A stretch of 64,000 nucleotides of DNA from Earliella scabrosa (GCA_022605405.1 JABYQQ010000004.1:2356001-2420000); one strand, 5' to 3'. Shown: positions 37,501 through 50,804, numbered from the stretch's first letter. Numbers and translations: made by a program. Notes: generated by a model not told the origin, from the letters alone.

Positions 37501-40500
37501 TGGATGATCTGCTGACGGGAAGAACGAGGACTAGTGGGGACATGGATCGCGAAGCAATGTGAGAGATAGGTTGTCGGTAGCATTTAGAGTTGGGCAGAGA
37601 GAATACGCGCATTAGGTGGATGACGTACAGCGGGAAAGAGGACGAGCGGGCAGGCACGGGAAGAGAGGGGATGGGAGATGGGAAGGAGCGTATCAGACGG
37701 GCGGTGGGAAGGGCGAGGGAGAATGACAGATACTGCCATTCAAAGGCGGGATCAGTAGCGGTCGCGTGAAGCGTGGCGGGATGCGCAGCGACTGCGACGA
37801 GAGCAAGGAGGGAAGGAGGAGGCAACGTTCGCGGGAGGGCGTCGAAGGCGAGCCGTGTTCGAGAAAGGGCGGAGTGCGAGTCGGGGCGTGGGTCGGGCTG
37901 GGGACAATAGACACGACAATGCACTAGCCCTTGCCCGGGCTTGCGAAGGGCGTGACAGAACAGTGGTCTGCGTCGACGATCGCCGAAAGCGGGCAGGAGC
38001 GAGCGAGAGTCACACGTCCTGGCGTCTTCTAGTTCTCGGCACCTCGTCGGCACGCACAATGTCCTCTCCTGACCTGCGCCCAAGATTGTGTCCGAAGGCC
38101 GTGCTGTCCAGATATGTCACTGACAATGCTCGAGCAGAGCAGCATGAACGTGCCTGTCCTCTTTCGGCTGTGTCTGTGCGTCCGCGTCGAGGATGCACCG
38201 GCGACGCCATCTGCGGATGCGATGCCTGGTGGCGAACCCATGGTGGACTTTCCCCGCCCCTTGACCCATCCACCTACATTCGTCTGATCTGCGGCCTCCC
38301 TGCGGTGGCTAGGGTTGCCTTCGGATAGTGCGAGATGCGTAGCGGATCCTGCACTTCCGACACACCTCCATCACGGACACAGTTGCCCGTCCGCATGCAG
38401 CGATCCGCGTGCTCGATAGACGTCACGCTTCCCTGTTCGAGTCGATACAATTTGTTCAACTGACCACATGTGTTCGAGTTGAGGCAATGCACGTACCCGG
38501 CGGAGAGGAGACTTGCTCTTCTCTGAACTGCGTGACATACCCTATCAGTCTATCACGGATCCTGTTCATTCGCTCTGTCCACTTGCTCTGTTACTGTAGC
38601 TCCTCCGACAGAACAGACGTGGCGGAGGTGGCGCATGATCGCCCTGGTCCTTGTCTTCCGTTGTCCACATTTGGACCGTTTGCTATCCCAGTGCCGCTTA
38701 GCCATGTCCTTGTCCCGAATCTGCAGACATCGGCCGACGTCAAGCAAACATGTCACGTTCACGTTGTCGTCCGTCCAGAGGCATCATCCTTCATGCTCAA
38801 TTTCTCACAGTATACAGAGAATGACTTGTTTCCCTTTGCGTGATGATAAACACGCGTGCTAGAGCCTAGTGATCTGGTGAAGTATGAACGATTAGCTGGC
38901 GGCGTATTGGAGATGACTCTACGCCGCTTACCGCAGCCGGTCATGAACTCGGAGCTCGAGACCACTGAAGACGGACGGAGACCCATATGGCTGCCGGAAG
39001 AAATAGAAGGATTGATGTTCGCTGCAGGAGCTGCCATGACCCCAACTTGAACGTAAGTACCACGCGCGTACGTGCAGTCCCATAACGACAGCCCCTTCCC
39101 GACCTGGTATCTGGATGTGCAGAGTCAGTGGCAAATTGGTATCTGATGGACGACGGCGCCCACCGGGGCGGTCCCACTCTAGCGCAGACCGTGCGACGAT
39201 ACCTCCCAGATTTGCCTCCGTCCGCTGCGCATATCAGCCCACCGACGCTACCAGCTTCCACTGGACGCCGGGGTGAGACCGACGGCGCCTCCTCCCGCCT
39301 CGGCCGCTGTTTAATTGCGTATTCTGCCCCTGGTCACTCCTTAAGCGGTCACTCTCCGAGCCGTTCGGGGGGCGGGCGGTGTGGTAGCATGCCAGAATGG
39401 GACTAGCGGGTCCGCCCTTCGACCGTGTAACGCGTGTCACGCTCCGCCCTCGCTACTAGTACGCGATGGTACGAGCGCTCTACGACTCCACTTGCTCCTG
39501 GTCATTGTTCACGAACGTGAATCGGAATGAACGTCTGAAAACTCTCCATGCCCTATGTCAGGACGGTGAAGAATGGACGGACAGTCGACCGTGACGCCCA
39601 CCAGCGCACTAGTCCCAATTGCGCGCGTCACGACTCACGACAGAACTGCTCGGCTACGCGCATTCCGCGCCTCTCGGCGCCCCCGCGCCCGCGATCGTCA
39701 GCACGATCAGGCAGCTCTTTGATTCCAAGAGGGCGAACGGAAGCTTTGCAAGCCCTCGCCTGATCGCCTCCGCCCGCTCGGTCGTCGGCTATCCCGTCTG
39801 CGTGTGGCATAGACGTTTTGGCTCCGGGCGCGGCAACGGCGCGCTGGGAGTCTAGGACACACTCCACTTGCTGCTCTTGCCATTTTGGCTAGCTTATTTG
39901 GGCGTCCTCGGGCGAGCTTCGGTCAGGGCCCGACGCCCGTCACGTCTTGGTGGACGACGAGTTGTATCATGATGATATTATACTAGGCCACAGAGCGGCC
40001 CTCGTGAGGGCTAGGGACGGTTGGGGGGTCAGGGCGAACAGAACATATCGCCACCAACGGCACCGCGATACAGCGACATGCACGACGGGCGTATCGGCTT
40101 CGGCTTTGGCGGGCATTCAGGGTGGGTGCAGCGGAGACAATGCGTCGTCCTGCGTTCCAGCAGAAATCCGTGTTGCAGTGAGGGTTCTCGAAAGGCGTTG
40201 TAGACAGTGAGTTATCGATGTATGTATACTCACACCCTGGCAGCGTCCCTGCAGCGGCGTGCCAAGCCGCATGGCCGCAGACACGAGGCTATCAGCCCAT
40301 TGTCGTCGACACTTGGTTAGACTTGGGTTGATGCGCACCAAGCGGAGGGAGACTGGAGTCAGCGGTGGCCCCAGACGGGCGATCCTTGCCCGCTTTCGGG
40401 TGCGATGGGAAGCAAGGCTCAAGCCCCCTCGGTGCGGCACGCCCGCCGGGAGAGGCTATCGACTCTCGAGTGCTGCATCGGCGCGATGGGGTCGTGCTAG

Positions 40501-43500
40501 TGATGTGGACGTGATGCGCCCGTCCATGGCTCAGGGAGCTGTTGTGACATTGGGAACGCAGATCTTCCGCATTTGTGTGCGAGGGACGACATTCCGACAG
40601 AGTGTGGGAGGGCGCGGGTCCGTCTGCGCACGCTAGAAGCGTCCGAGGGCCGTTGCGTTGCACTTGGGCTGGGGCTTCTTGAGATTCAGATGGGATGTGT
40701 ATCGACGGGCTGGAGGATGGTGACGCAGTGTGCAGTGGGATCGCTATCGCGCCGTCCCATCGCGACTTTGACAGAGACGTCGACGCAGGATGGTTGGCAG
40801 CGGGCAAAGTGGAGCATGCTCGATTGCGTGTGATTATGTGATGCAGGAATTTGTTGGTAGGGCCCAGGGTGGGAGGTCGATGGCGACATATGCTTCCGCT
40901 GTAGGCGCCTCGTATATGCAGGGTTAACGGCCAACGCATCGTCGCGTCCGTTCATTCACGGTGCGCAGCGAGATGAGCCGTGGCCTGGGGCAGATGAGCT
41001 CGCTGCTCGACAGCGCATCGCGTTCTTCGCCTGCGGTCAGCCAACCGCTGCTCCTTCCCTGCTCGGTCACGCCGAGTTCAGCGATAAATGCGAACGCTTC
41101 CAAGCACATACATACCCCCAACGCATCCTACAGACTACAGTGCTCGGACCTTGGAAGCCCAGGTGATGGATGATGTCCGCCTCGCCCGCGCGACCTGTCG
41201 GGGGAGCGCTCGGACGCCACATTAATTATTGATGCACAGCTTGCGTGCCATCTGGGCAGCAGCCAGCCAGCCCTGCTCTGCTCGGTCGGTCAGGGTCCGG
41301 GACTGCAGCCGAGTCCGATTGAGACGGTGCACCTGAGCACCCGAAAGAGGCATAGGGCGGGCGACGGGCGGCAGAGAGGGGGTGACAGCGCGGCTGGGCG
41401 GGGCGTGACAACGGGGATAAGGTGATATTATAGGAGATATTCGAGCGAAAAATTCCTGGCTGTGATGCGGTGCGCTCGGGGAGGCTAAGTATGCATATGG
41501 CGGCAGGACGACGCGTCGGCCACGTCACGCCTCGAACCGCGTCCGAAAAGGATAGGCTTGAAGGTGCGCGACGGGAAGACACGCAGCCCGCCGTCCGGAC
41601 GAAAGGTGGGTCGCTGGGACTTGGGGGTGGTTCGCGGAACACGAAAAAATCGCGCTCGTTGTTCAACGTTCAGGGTTGCTGACGACGCGGCCGCTGGCGC
41701 GACGAAGAAGGCCCGCAGCTAGTCCTAGTCTCGCTCGGGGACAGGACGGGGCGCTGAGTCAAGGTCTAGCGCCAGTGAAAAGGATATGTCAGCGCCGCTG
41801 TGGAATCTGGATCACCGAGAGAGCGGGGATATGTTTGGAACGCACTAAACACGGCGGAGTCGCGGGACAGCGGGCAGCAACTGTGATGACAACATCGCGA
41901 ACGCGAACGATGGCGGTGACGGACGCATTTCGGTCTTGATGGCGGGCGAGTGGCTGAGTCATGCCTCCGGAAGCATATCGCGCGGCCTCGGAGGGCGGTG
42001 GGCGCGGCCGAGGCCCCCGCCCCCAAGTCAGATATCCTCGTCCGCATTTGGAAGACGCGTTCACGGGCGTCTGTCTCGCGTGTTCTTGCGTCGCGCGGGT
42101 GCGATCTCAGATCTGCTCTGATCGTACCGAGCGTGATTTCGAGCGTGACAGCCCCGAAATGGCAAGATGAGTGGATTCGGGAGGCCACAGCTGACCTGCA
42201 ACTTGGCGAGCGACTCCTCTGCGCCTCCTTCAGGGCAGCGACGAGCGACGCGCCGCGCTCGCAGCACTCTGATGCTGCTGTCCGAGGTCCATCCCGCGCT
42301 TGGTATCTGCTTGCCCTCTCTGAACTTGCCACGACTTTCACGAGTGACGAGGGTCGACGTTTCCGCTCGTCGGGGCGTGAAATGTCGTCACGATGTCCTA
42401 CACCCGCGGGCAGAATGAGCCTTGAGACGAGAGTGACCGCATTCCCGCGAGCTCGAGCTCTCCGTCGACTGGGCTTCTGCATGGTCACCGGTTCCATGAG
42501 GGAGCTCCACGACGTCGCGGCTCGATCGACTCTACATCCTACAATGAACAGTCCCGCCCCTCTCGAGTCTCGATCACGGTCACTCGTCCGAACTCGTCGA
42601 GGTCTTCGCAAATCCTGCTGACGCCTCCCGCCGGACGACCAACCGCGCAGTCAGCTCCGTCCGCGTAGACTATGTAATTCGTGCTCAATCATCCGTTCGA
42701 ACCGCGCCATCCGTAGGCGCGCTATCCGTAGGTCTGTGGACACTATACGTCTGAGTCACCTAACGTTACGGAATATCAGCGAATACTGAGCATGTGAAGG
42801 CGTGCGCCGTGCGGAAGTGAAGTTGCAGCTGACGCACCTCCCAGCTCTGATGTCACAAAGTATGTTCAATCAACCACATTGCTCCGTAAACTCGACCCAC
42901 CCTTCCCGACACTGCTCTCGCATTGAGGTAGTCCGCGGACCAACGGGGGAAAGAACCGCGTCCGAATAACTCAATCACCCTCCGCCACTGTGCCAGTGAC
43001 CTGTCCGTCGGAGTAGCTCAAGATAATGCCATTCGTACGTCTCCGTGGCTAGGGAAAGGGAACGCGATGATGCACAAACAACCCACAAGTGACAATGCAC
43101 ACGGCACACCGAACCGGTCCTCCGTGTCGTATCTCCGTACGCATGTCCGCATGTATGTAAGTATGTACGTTACCGTAAGAGTGAGAACGCGCACCGTCCC
43201 CCTTCGCGCTGCTGCTGCTGCGAGTGACAGCGATGACGCACGAGGTGCGAACCCAACTCTGCGTGTGCGCTTCGGACGCACAGTTCAGAGCTTCTGGCAG
43301 ACCCGCTCCTTCTAGCGTCGGCGCACGCGAGAGAGGCAGCTGGCATCAGGATTCAGCGCGCCGTTCCCACATCCGCCACATCCGCCACGCCCGCTCCCTG
43401 CGAAGAGGCTTCGGGTCGTGCGAAGGAAGCAGCGCGCTGGGCTCGCAAGCGAGGGCAGGTGCGTCATAGCCTGCCTTCATCGAACGCATGGCGTGAGTGC

Positions 43501-46500
43501 GAGAGAGCGATGCGCCGTTGCGCCGATGTGGCCGTGCGAGGATGTTGCGGGTGGGACGACTGCCAGCGAATGCGACAAGCGAGTCGAAGTCGACCCTCGG
43601 GGGTCTCGTTTGGGACTCCGGACGCAGTCCGTTCGAAGCTCAGACCCGGACACGCTTCTGGGCCTGACGCACCCCAGATCAAGGGCCCCTCAAAGATGCT
43701 GTCGCGTAGCGCAGGCTATGCGAGCACGGCCTGGCCAGGAAGCGATGCGTTTATGCATAATATGGATGCCATGCTGTCGTCAGACTGCGGGACCGTGGCG
43801 CGACTGTATCGACTTCCGCGAGATTGGGTGCTGTCGTAGAGGGAGTCAGCGCTCAGCTGTTGGGTAATGCTAAGGCCTAAGGTCGGGCAAGGAGCAATAG
43901 CACGTACATATTACACCGACGGTGACAAGGGCGCGAAGAAGAAGTCGCATTGATCATAACCCAGCAAGGACGGGGTCGAGAACGTTCTGTGCCGCTGTGA
44001 CGAGGTTATTGCACGCAGGGAGCATATGCCACGGGAGAAGACCGAGCGGTTAGAGCCTGAAGCGCATTACTCTGTATTTACTCTCGCACTTCGTGCTGCT
44101 ATACCCGAACGCTTCTCGGTCTGGACTCTGGACTCCGGCGCGGGGGTGCGGACGCTTGGGGAAGCGCACGCTGGGACGTGTTTCGCTGGCGGAGACGCGC
44201 GGAGACGAGCGCGGCAACGAGGCACGGCGTGGTTCGTGTGCATGCACCGTGAAGGCCGCGTCGACACGGGAGAGGCGCAGAAGACGAGAAGGGCTCGGAA
44301 GGGGCGGATTGCGGGGAAGGGGTGTCGTGTGTCGTCCGTGCCCCACAGCCGGAATGCGCTCGCAGCCTTGTGGGGCGCGGGCGTTCGGATGGTCGAGCCG
44401 GACTGGCGCGCTGGAAGGCGGACGGGGCTGCTTGGCGGAGGAGGGCTGAGGGGGATGACGATGGGAGACGGGAGGCTGGGAACGGAGGGCGAGGCGGTGG
44501 TGGGCAGGTGAGCGCAGGTGGGAAGGGACGCAAATAGACTTTGAGCGCAGGGCGCACGTATTTTCCCAGGTTCATGACGCGCGGCGTGGCTGGCCACAGC
44601 ACCGTGTCGCGAGACGACAGTCGGCCTAGAAGCTCCAAGCTGGAAGGCACGCCGCCGGCGAGGGTGGGACAGGATGCGCAGAACGCGCGCGCGATGGAGG
44701 GACACTAGTCCGTTTCGAACGCCTGGGACGGTGACAGGTGGGCACGTCACCGCTGAGGGTGTTCGTGCAAATCCTGCGGTCGGCAGCAGTCTTGTGTGCA
44801 AGGCGCGCGCTGTGGTGGGTGAATTTGAAAGATGGACGTCGGTGCTGGCGTCGGTCGCTGGTCATGGGGCGGCGCAGCGAGAGAACGAGGACGAGGATGG
44901 GCTGATTGACAACGGGGCGAGGACGCAGCAGGATGTGGCGATCCCGAGAGGCCCGCAGGGAGAAGGGATCGGAGAGGCTGGGAGAGTTGGCACGGATGGG
45001 GAGACGCGGCGGGACGCGGCAGGTGGCTCTTCTTCGAAACGAGGGCGCGAACTTGAACTGTGCGTCTGCCCCGCGATCTGGATGCGGAAAGCGGGGGGCG
45101 TACTGAGCAATTGCAGTCGCGGAGACAGGCGAGGTACCTCGACCTTCCGCGCAGGCCGTGCCATTAATCGCAGGACTCACACCCAGGTGGCGCAGTGCAT
45201 CTTGAGCTTGCCGCGGATTCGAGGGACACGGCCGGGCTCTCGGACGAGGGGGCGAGCGAGAAGCGTCGTCGGGCTCGGACGCAGCGACGTCCGCGCCCTC
45301 CGACGCGCCGCAAGACCGTACGGAGCGAGGGGGCGTGCGGGGGCCAGCTCCCGGGCAGCTGGCGCACGCGCTGTATGTCAGGCGAGAGTTCACCTTGGGC
45401 TGGATGCGTCACGGATGCATGCGATGGGCGATCGTGTTCGTGTCCGCGGTCGGAGGGGCGCGCTCGCTGGGACGCGCGCGGGCGCGGACGCGCGGACGAC
45501 TGGGGCAGCTGGTGCAGGCGAGGGACCGAAGACGAAGACGGATTCACAGAAGCTGCAGCGGTGGAGCGACCTGGGTTCGGAGCGGAAGAGGGTCCCATTC
45601 CTCTCCGGCAAGCCTTCCGACTCGTCCGTTCCACCCTTCCTCCGTCCTCCCTCTAGCTGGGCCTTAGCTCGCGAACGTCAGCTCGAGCCTCTTAGCCCCT
45701 CCGGTTCTCCCAGGCACGCAGCAATACTTCCAGTGTCCAGAGCTGGGCGCGCGCGGCGACAAATATAGAGTTGGCAGCCTGACCAGCGGGTGACAGCACC
45801 GTGATCAGAAGGATGTATGTGCGACTGACATTATAGTCATTAGTCGTGGGCGTACCGTACCGTAGCCACGGACCTCGACATGCAGACGTACGCGTCCGTC
45901 CGCTCTTGTTCTCCTCAGAGGCAGGCCTAGGGTCGATCTGCCGTGGTCCCTGACTCCCGTGCCGTCTCAATCGCAACCATCGCGTTCCCACTCGCCGAAC
46001 GCGCTCAAGGGAGAAGGCCCGGCCAGCCTGCGACCGCGTCGACGGGATGGCGGACGGCGCGGACGGCGCTGACAAAGTTGAACGTTGAACGTTGAGAACG
46101 AGAAGACGAAGACGAATTCAAAGGCTTGCAAGTTCGAGTTCGAATGGGGTCGCTTGCCCTTGGTCGGCTCCTGCTGCTCTCGGATGCGAAACACGATCGA
46201 GCTCTCGCTCCCCTCTCCCGAGTCCCCACCCCTGCCGGGACCCCCTACGTCGCTAACCCCACCCGCCCCGACGCCCTCCCTCGTCCTCGCCTGCGCTCAA
46301 GCCGGACTTCTTCCCTTGCCACCAACGCTGCCAGCCACTTCACCCCCACATTATGATTCTCGGCTCCTCCCCGCCGTACTAGCGCTCAACTACTCGTCAC
46401 CATCTTCGATGCTCACGCACTCAATTGCTCCGCGCTTCTCGCTCGCTCACGCACGCATATAGCACGTAGCGGGTATTCATGTATTCTATGCATTGACTGC

Positions 46501-47287
46501 GCATCTAATGTTATCTGGGTACATGTGAACTAGTAGCGTACATCCGCGAGAGAGCAGCAGCAGCGAGCAGGGGTTGGAGGGGGGGATATGTGCGAGATGA
46601 GTGGATGGATATGCAGTGGTCGGGATCAATGTATGCGAAAAATGAGGTGATCAAGAAGCCAATGAAGAGGTATGAGGGGGCGGAAGACATAACGCGAAGC
46701 AACAACAAGCACGCGACCGAGTCGGGCATAATCAGCAGCCAACGAGCCATACAGACGGAGCACGGTTTTTGCTGGGGGTCAGAGCCGGGTGAGTGCGCAA
46801 GGGAGGCAAAGTGAAAGTGAGACGTGCGATGATGATGATGATGGGAACGAGAGGTGGTATGTGATGCGAGCTACGTAGGCAATGAGCGTTGGGGAAACGT
46901 GTGAGCGGCGTGGGGGTTGTGTGGTGGAGGGGATGAGCATTCAGAAGACGCCTGGTATGTGTGTGATGTGTGCTATGGGCAAGTCCGTGTGTGATGAAAA
47001 TCGGGGCAGGCGTCGTCTTTTGGAGGTCCGTGCCGGCGAGTGGGAGGAGGATGATGGGAGGGAGTGGAGAGGGACCTCAAGCGTGGCCGCAGGGGATGCG
47101 GCGCCGGCGGGCGGGATTGGTTTCTTATTTGCCAATCCCAGTGGCGATAGCAGAGCGAAAAAAAAAACAGAGCAGGGCGGAGCGGCGAGTGAGCGTGTGA
47201 TAAATACTGTACAAGACGCCTCGAGCCGGGCGTCGTCTATCGAGGAGGAGGGTGCGGGACGCGATGCAGACGATGGCCAGCCAGCCG
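34570..47287. other. Gene-poor tract, 12.7 kb
   Basis: I recognise no protein family here. Many long ORFs exist on both strands at once (for example 41766-42621 and 44067-45768). They are Arg/Ser/Pro-rich and overlap on opposite strands, as expected of CG-rich non-coding DNA. One 54-codon frame at 35112-35276 (MAKRWPVPSGIGVSTL..) and the frame near 35472-35663 (YVFHPSIELIHAKGAP) have more protein-like composition but no family. Purine-rich + strand blocks lie at about 35900-36100, 37300-37900 and 44100-45000. No tRNA, rRNA, terminal-repeat element or tandem array was seen. The last part (46500-47287) is probably 3' sequence of the Ecl1-type gene. Confidence 0.4.
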
Positions 47288-48286
47288 TCATGAGGCGAGA
47301 CGGGAGGTTTTCCGGCCACGCGTCCGGTACGCGGGGTGGTCTTCCACCGCCTGCCGCCTGCTCGCTGTCGTCGCGGGGTGTGCGTTTTCCTTGGTCGCGA
47401 GCCGTGCTCCAGCTTCTCGCCGCTTCGTCGGCCCGAGCTGCTCGGGCATCATGAAGAAGGCAGGAGGGGATGCTGGCCGTCGCACCTTGGGCGCGGGAAG
47501 TGACTCGGCGTCGGGGTCGACGATGCGCACCGTGTCGTGTCGCGTCAAGGTGGTTGACCGAGGAGCCTCCTTTTGAGGAGTTGAAGACGTAGCCCAAGCG
47601 CGGAGTTGGGCCTTAAGGCCGCCGAGAAAGTTGTTGTGGTGGCTCGAGCGGGGCATGCCAGCGTCGCGTAGCGAGCCGATCTCGGAGCCGGTCGCGGGAG
47701 TCACGACGGAGTAGGATGACGAGCCGGTGGTGAGGGAGACCATGCTCGTGGAGGGGACCGAGGTCGAGTCCCGGGAGAGGGAGGGGAGGGACTGCTGGGG
47801 CGTGAGGATGGGACGGGAGGGTTCTGGGGGCGCGGGTTGTGCGCGCGACATGCAGAGGGAGGGCTTGACGCGGCGGGTTTGGAGGAGGAGTTTGGGCTTG
47901 AGAGTGCCCGAATGGGTGTCGTCGGTGTCGGAAGGCATACCTGCAGAGATCGACTGCGCCCATGCTCGGATGCCCGCCTCGCCGCGACCAATCCAAGTGT
48001 TTCGAGAAGGGGACGCCATATGGCCGTCCTGGGGGCAATCGTGGTAGAAGTCATCGTCGTCGTCGAGTATGGAGTCGCGGTCTGCGAGTGACGAGACGGT
48101 TGGGTAGGAGGGGAGGGCGGATGTCGAAGAGTGATCCGAGTTCAAGCAGCTCTGGGAGCAGTATGGGGTGCAGACGTCCTGCGGGAGAGAGTTAGCGTGA
48201 TCGGAAGCGGGAAGCGGGGGAGTTGGGCGCACCAGTTCGATGCGGCAGCCACAGGCCAAGCACCAGTTGAGGTCGACGGCGTCCAT
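47288..48286 (-). CDS. Ecl1-family zinc-binding lifespan/stress regulator
   Basis: The N-terminus reads MDAVDLNWCLACGCRIEL, then CTPYCSQSCLNSDH. The C-x2-C ... C-x3-C pattern following DLNWC is the Ecl1 motif; in S. pombe, Ecl1-3 are small nuclear/cytosolic factors that extend chronological lifespan under nutrient or stress signals. A 54-nt stretch between the Cys pairs (48179-48232) has GT..AG ends and a good branch site (gctaac), so it is very likely an intron that happens to be in frame. The rest (about 300 aa) is disordered, Ser/Pro-rich, with an acidic patch (DDDDDF). The C-terminus is basic. ATG 48286 is preferred because the motif normally sits at the N-terminus; an upstream in-frame ATG at 48463 would add a CT-rich leader translation. 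The stop is TGA 47288-47290. The gene is isolated by large spacers. Confidence 0.75.
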   Translation of the reverse strand: MDAVDLNWCLACGCRIELVRPTPPLPASDHANSLPQDVCTPYCSQSCLNSDHSSTSALPSYPTVSSLADRDSILDDDDDFYHDCPQDGHMASPSRNTWIGRGEAGIRAWAQSISAGMPSDTDDTHSGTLKPKLLLQTRRVKPSLCMSRAQPAPPEPSRPILTPQQSLPSLSRDSTSVPSTSMVSLTTGSSSYSVVTPATGSEIGSLRDAGMPRSSHHNNFLGGLKAQLRAWATSSTPQKEAPRSTTLTRHDTVRIVDPDAESLPAPKVRRPASPPAFFMMPEQLGPTKRREAGARLATKENAHPATTASRRQAVEDHPAYRTRGRKTSRLAS

Positions 48287-48385
48287 GTCGTCAATAGTCG
48301 GGACGGGAGGAGGAGAGCGTGGTGTGGAGAGGAGGGAGGGCGTGCTTGAGGGGAGAGACGGCTTCGAAGGGGGCAAGGGCGGGAT

Positions 48386-48395
48386 GATTATAAGC
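48386..48395 (-). promoter_or_regulatory. TATA-like box upstream of the Ecl1-type gene
   Basis: On the minus strand the sequence is GCTTATAATC, about 100 nt before the start codon and upstream of a CT-rich leader. Assigned by position. Confidence 0.35.
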
Positions 48396-50352
48396 TGCGA
48401 GGACGAGCACTTCCAAGAGCCGAGAGAGCGGTACGCGATCGTCAGACGAGATCTCACTTGCATTTAATTATTTTCGGGTTTCTGAGCCTAGTCCCAATCT
48501 GGGCACCCTAGCCGAGCGGTCACAGAAGCGTCACAGGGAGTCACCGATCTGAGATATGGAGAGCCCATCCGGATGTGGACGACGGGCGGCTGGGGGCGTG
48601 ACAGAGATCCTCGCCTCTCTCACTCCGCCCGCGCTTGCCCCGCCACGCACGCGCATTGCGACTCGGAGCCACAGCAGGCCACAGCGAGTGCAGACGGTTC
48701 GAGGGACACTGTGTAGTCCATCGCAGCAGCGATGGCGTGCGCGGGTGAGGACGCGACGACGAGATAGGCGTGTTGGTTGAGAGCACATCCGCAGAAATCA
48801 GGATGCACCGAGGCCCAAGTCGGAACTCAATCACTCATCCGCCGAGTGCGAGGGCTCGCAGCCAGCGATGCTCGCTCTCCCATCCCTCTCTCTCGCTCTC
48901 GAGTATGTGCGCTTGCAAGCATGCCCGGCGGCCCTGTCGCTTCGTCGTCCTCGTCTGCGACACAGCAACGTCAGGCCGCGACCCTAGTGCTCTGCGTTTG
49001 TCTAACAATAGACGGTCGCTCTGCTCAATGCAGCCCACAATAAGGGCCCCGTCTGATCACGGACGCGCCCGATAGGCGAGCGCGATTTTGTCGTCACCGA
49101 CGCGTGCTGGCGCGTACAGGCGCGTACCTCCCACCGGCGCGCGCCATGTTTCCTCATTTGGATACCGGTGTGTCGCACGAGTCATGGGCGAGGAGAGCCG
49201 GCGGGAGCTATACGATACGGACGGATATGGGAGAGAGAGCACGGTGCTCCCAAGCTCCCGCCGGCTGATGGCCCAGCGTGCCCAACGCGTCTTCGCTGGC
49301 CAGGCCGGTCCAGTCCCCCGCCCTCTGTGAGCCTCCTCGACGGCCCAGCCCCAGCCGCGCGCCCTCTGCCTGGAATGAGCCCATCGCCGGTCACGTACAG
49401 AGTCCCCCAGTGACGTTACTCACCCAACGTGCCTCTCCCCATCGCGACCGCGCTGTGGCTACCGCGACTGAACGTAACCGGCCGACCGCAGAACGAGCAA
49501 TCAATGCATCAGATCCCGAAGGAGAAGAACGGATCTTGCGACATCCTCGACCGACGCCCGCCCTCTCTCCATCTTCGGCTGCTCACTCCTCCCCTCAGGG
49601 TCCACCGCCCGCCTAGCGGCCCCCTCCGCGCGGCCAGGGTGCACACACGCACACTAGCATCCATCCCATTGTCCGCCCCGAACAGGTCTCGCCTAGCACC
49701 TCTACCCGACGCGAGCCTTGCTGTGCGCCTGCCAGGTGCCAGTGCTAGCCCATATCCGGTCTCCGTCCAGACGTGACACCGCGTTCATACATATCTCCTT
49801 CTCTCCTGTCGGTCGCGGACAGAGAGAAGACCAGGTATGGACATGGCCACTTGCCCACTCGTCTGGGTCCCAACGCTAATTCAAAAAATTTTCGCGAGAT
49901 TCCGCCCGCAGCGAGTGCGACATCTCGCCCTGCAACCTTCCAACTTCGCCCGGCTTCGATCGAACCTGTTGGCAATGGGACGCGGGCGTCGTGCTATCGT
50001 CCCCATGCGTGGCTGCATGGATCATCACTGCCCTCTCTCGGCCTTCCCCAGCGGCCCGTGCGAACGTCCGCAAGCTGCCCCCTTCCCGCACAGTTTGCCA
50101 CCAGCAACGCCTTCCCCTCTCTTGGGTGCCACACGCTATTATCAGCCCATCACCGAACACGTCCCACCAGACAGAGACAGCCATGGGAAACGGGAGAACA
50201 CACTCTCTCCCGGGAGCTGGGATATGCCCAATCCGGCACTGTCTACGTGGGTGCGACGCTGTCCAGTCTGAGCAATGTCTGCTGACGATATCCTCCACTT
50301 TGACGATACGCCGGAACTTGAGCGATGCACCACCATCCTTCCTCTGTTCGTC

Positions 50353-50804
50353 CTAGCTGCTTTCTCGAATGGCGGAGTCGTCGATGGGCCCGGACGCCAA
50401 CAACCTTCTGTGGCTGGCCACTGTCCCCTGATTCCCGTCCTCCCCTTTGGGCGTGTCTGGAAAGCTTAGCTTACGGCAGCTTCGCCTTCCTTCTCGCGTA
50501 CCTGCGTCCCCACCACCCGCGTTGGCAGGAACGGCGGGGCTTCGCATCTCCTTGGGACGTTCACGTCCGGTCTCGCTCTTCTCGACGTCGCTCGGGTCCT
50601 CGGCATCTGCCTCCTCCCCCTCAGATTCGTCCAGAGTCGGCGGGACGTGTGGTGCGCGGGCACGCACGCGTGTGTGCGGCGGCGACGTGGGGTGCTGGCG
50701 ATGCCATGTAAATATATCTCCGTCTCCCAGGGCCGCCCCCCTTCGACGATGGAGAACCGGACGGAAGACGTTCCGTTTGCGCGACGTATATCCGCCCGCG
50801 ACAT
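50353..50804 (-). CDS. Possible unrecognised two-exon gene
   Basis: An ATG at 50804 opens MSRADIRRANGTSSVRFSIV and WETEIYLHGIASTP. In another frame just downstream comes an acidic then basic stretch (SEGEEADAEDPSDVEKSE; RKLSFPDTPKGEDGN) ending TAG 50353-50355. An intron of about 45-48 nt near 50625-50680 could join the two, but the candidate donors are poor. Codon choice (C/G at third position) resembles neighbouring genes. I do not recognise the product; it may be chance. Confidence 0.2.

Noticed and set aside
37256..38083. 275-codon minus-strand ORF with Ser/Leu-rich stretches
   Set aside because: It is the pyrimidine-rich strand of a purine-rich tract, which translates into Ser/Leu/Pro without meaning.
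41766..42621. Two long overlapping ORFs (281 and 223 codons) on opposite strands
   Set aside because: Both are Arg/Ser-rich without family motifs; CG-rich DNA with few stops produces such pairs by chance.
42690..42710. GTTCGAACC resembling a tRNA T-loop/B box
   Set aside because: The flanking five-base arms do not pair and no A box or acceptor stem is found.
44067..45768. Clusters of 150-364 codon ORFs on both strands
   Set aside because: Low-complexity Gly/Arg/Ala composition, all frames open at once, no splice logic or recognisable domain.
46135..46155. Second T-loop-like TTCGAAT
   Set aside because: No pairing arms and no cloverleaf can be drawn.
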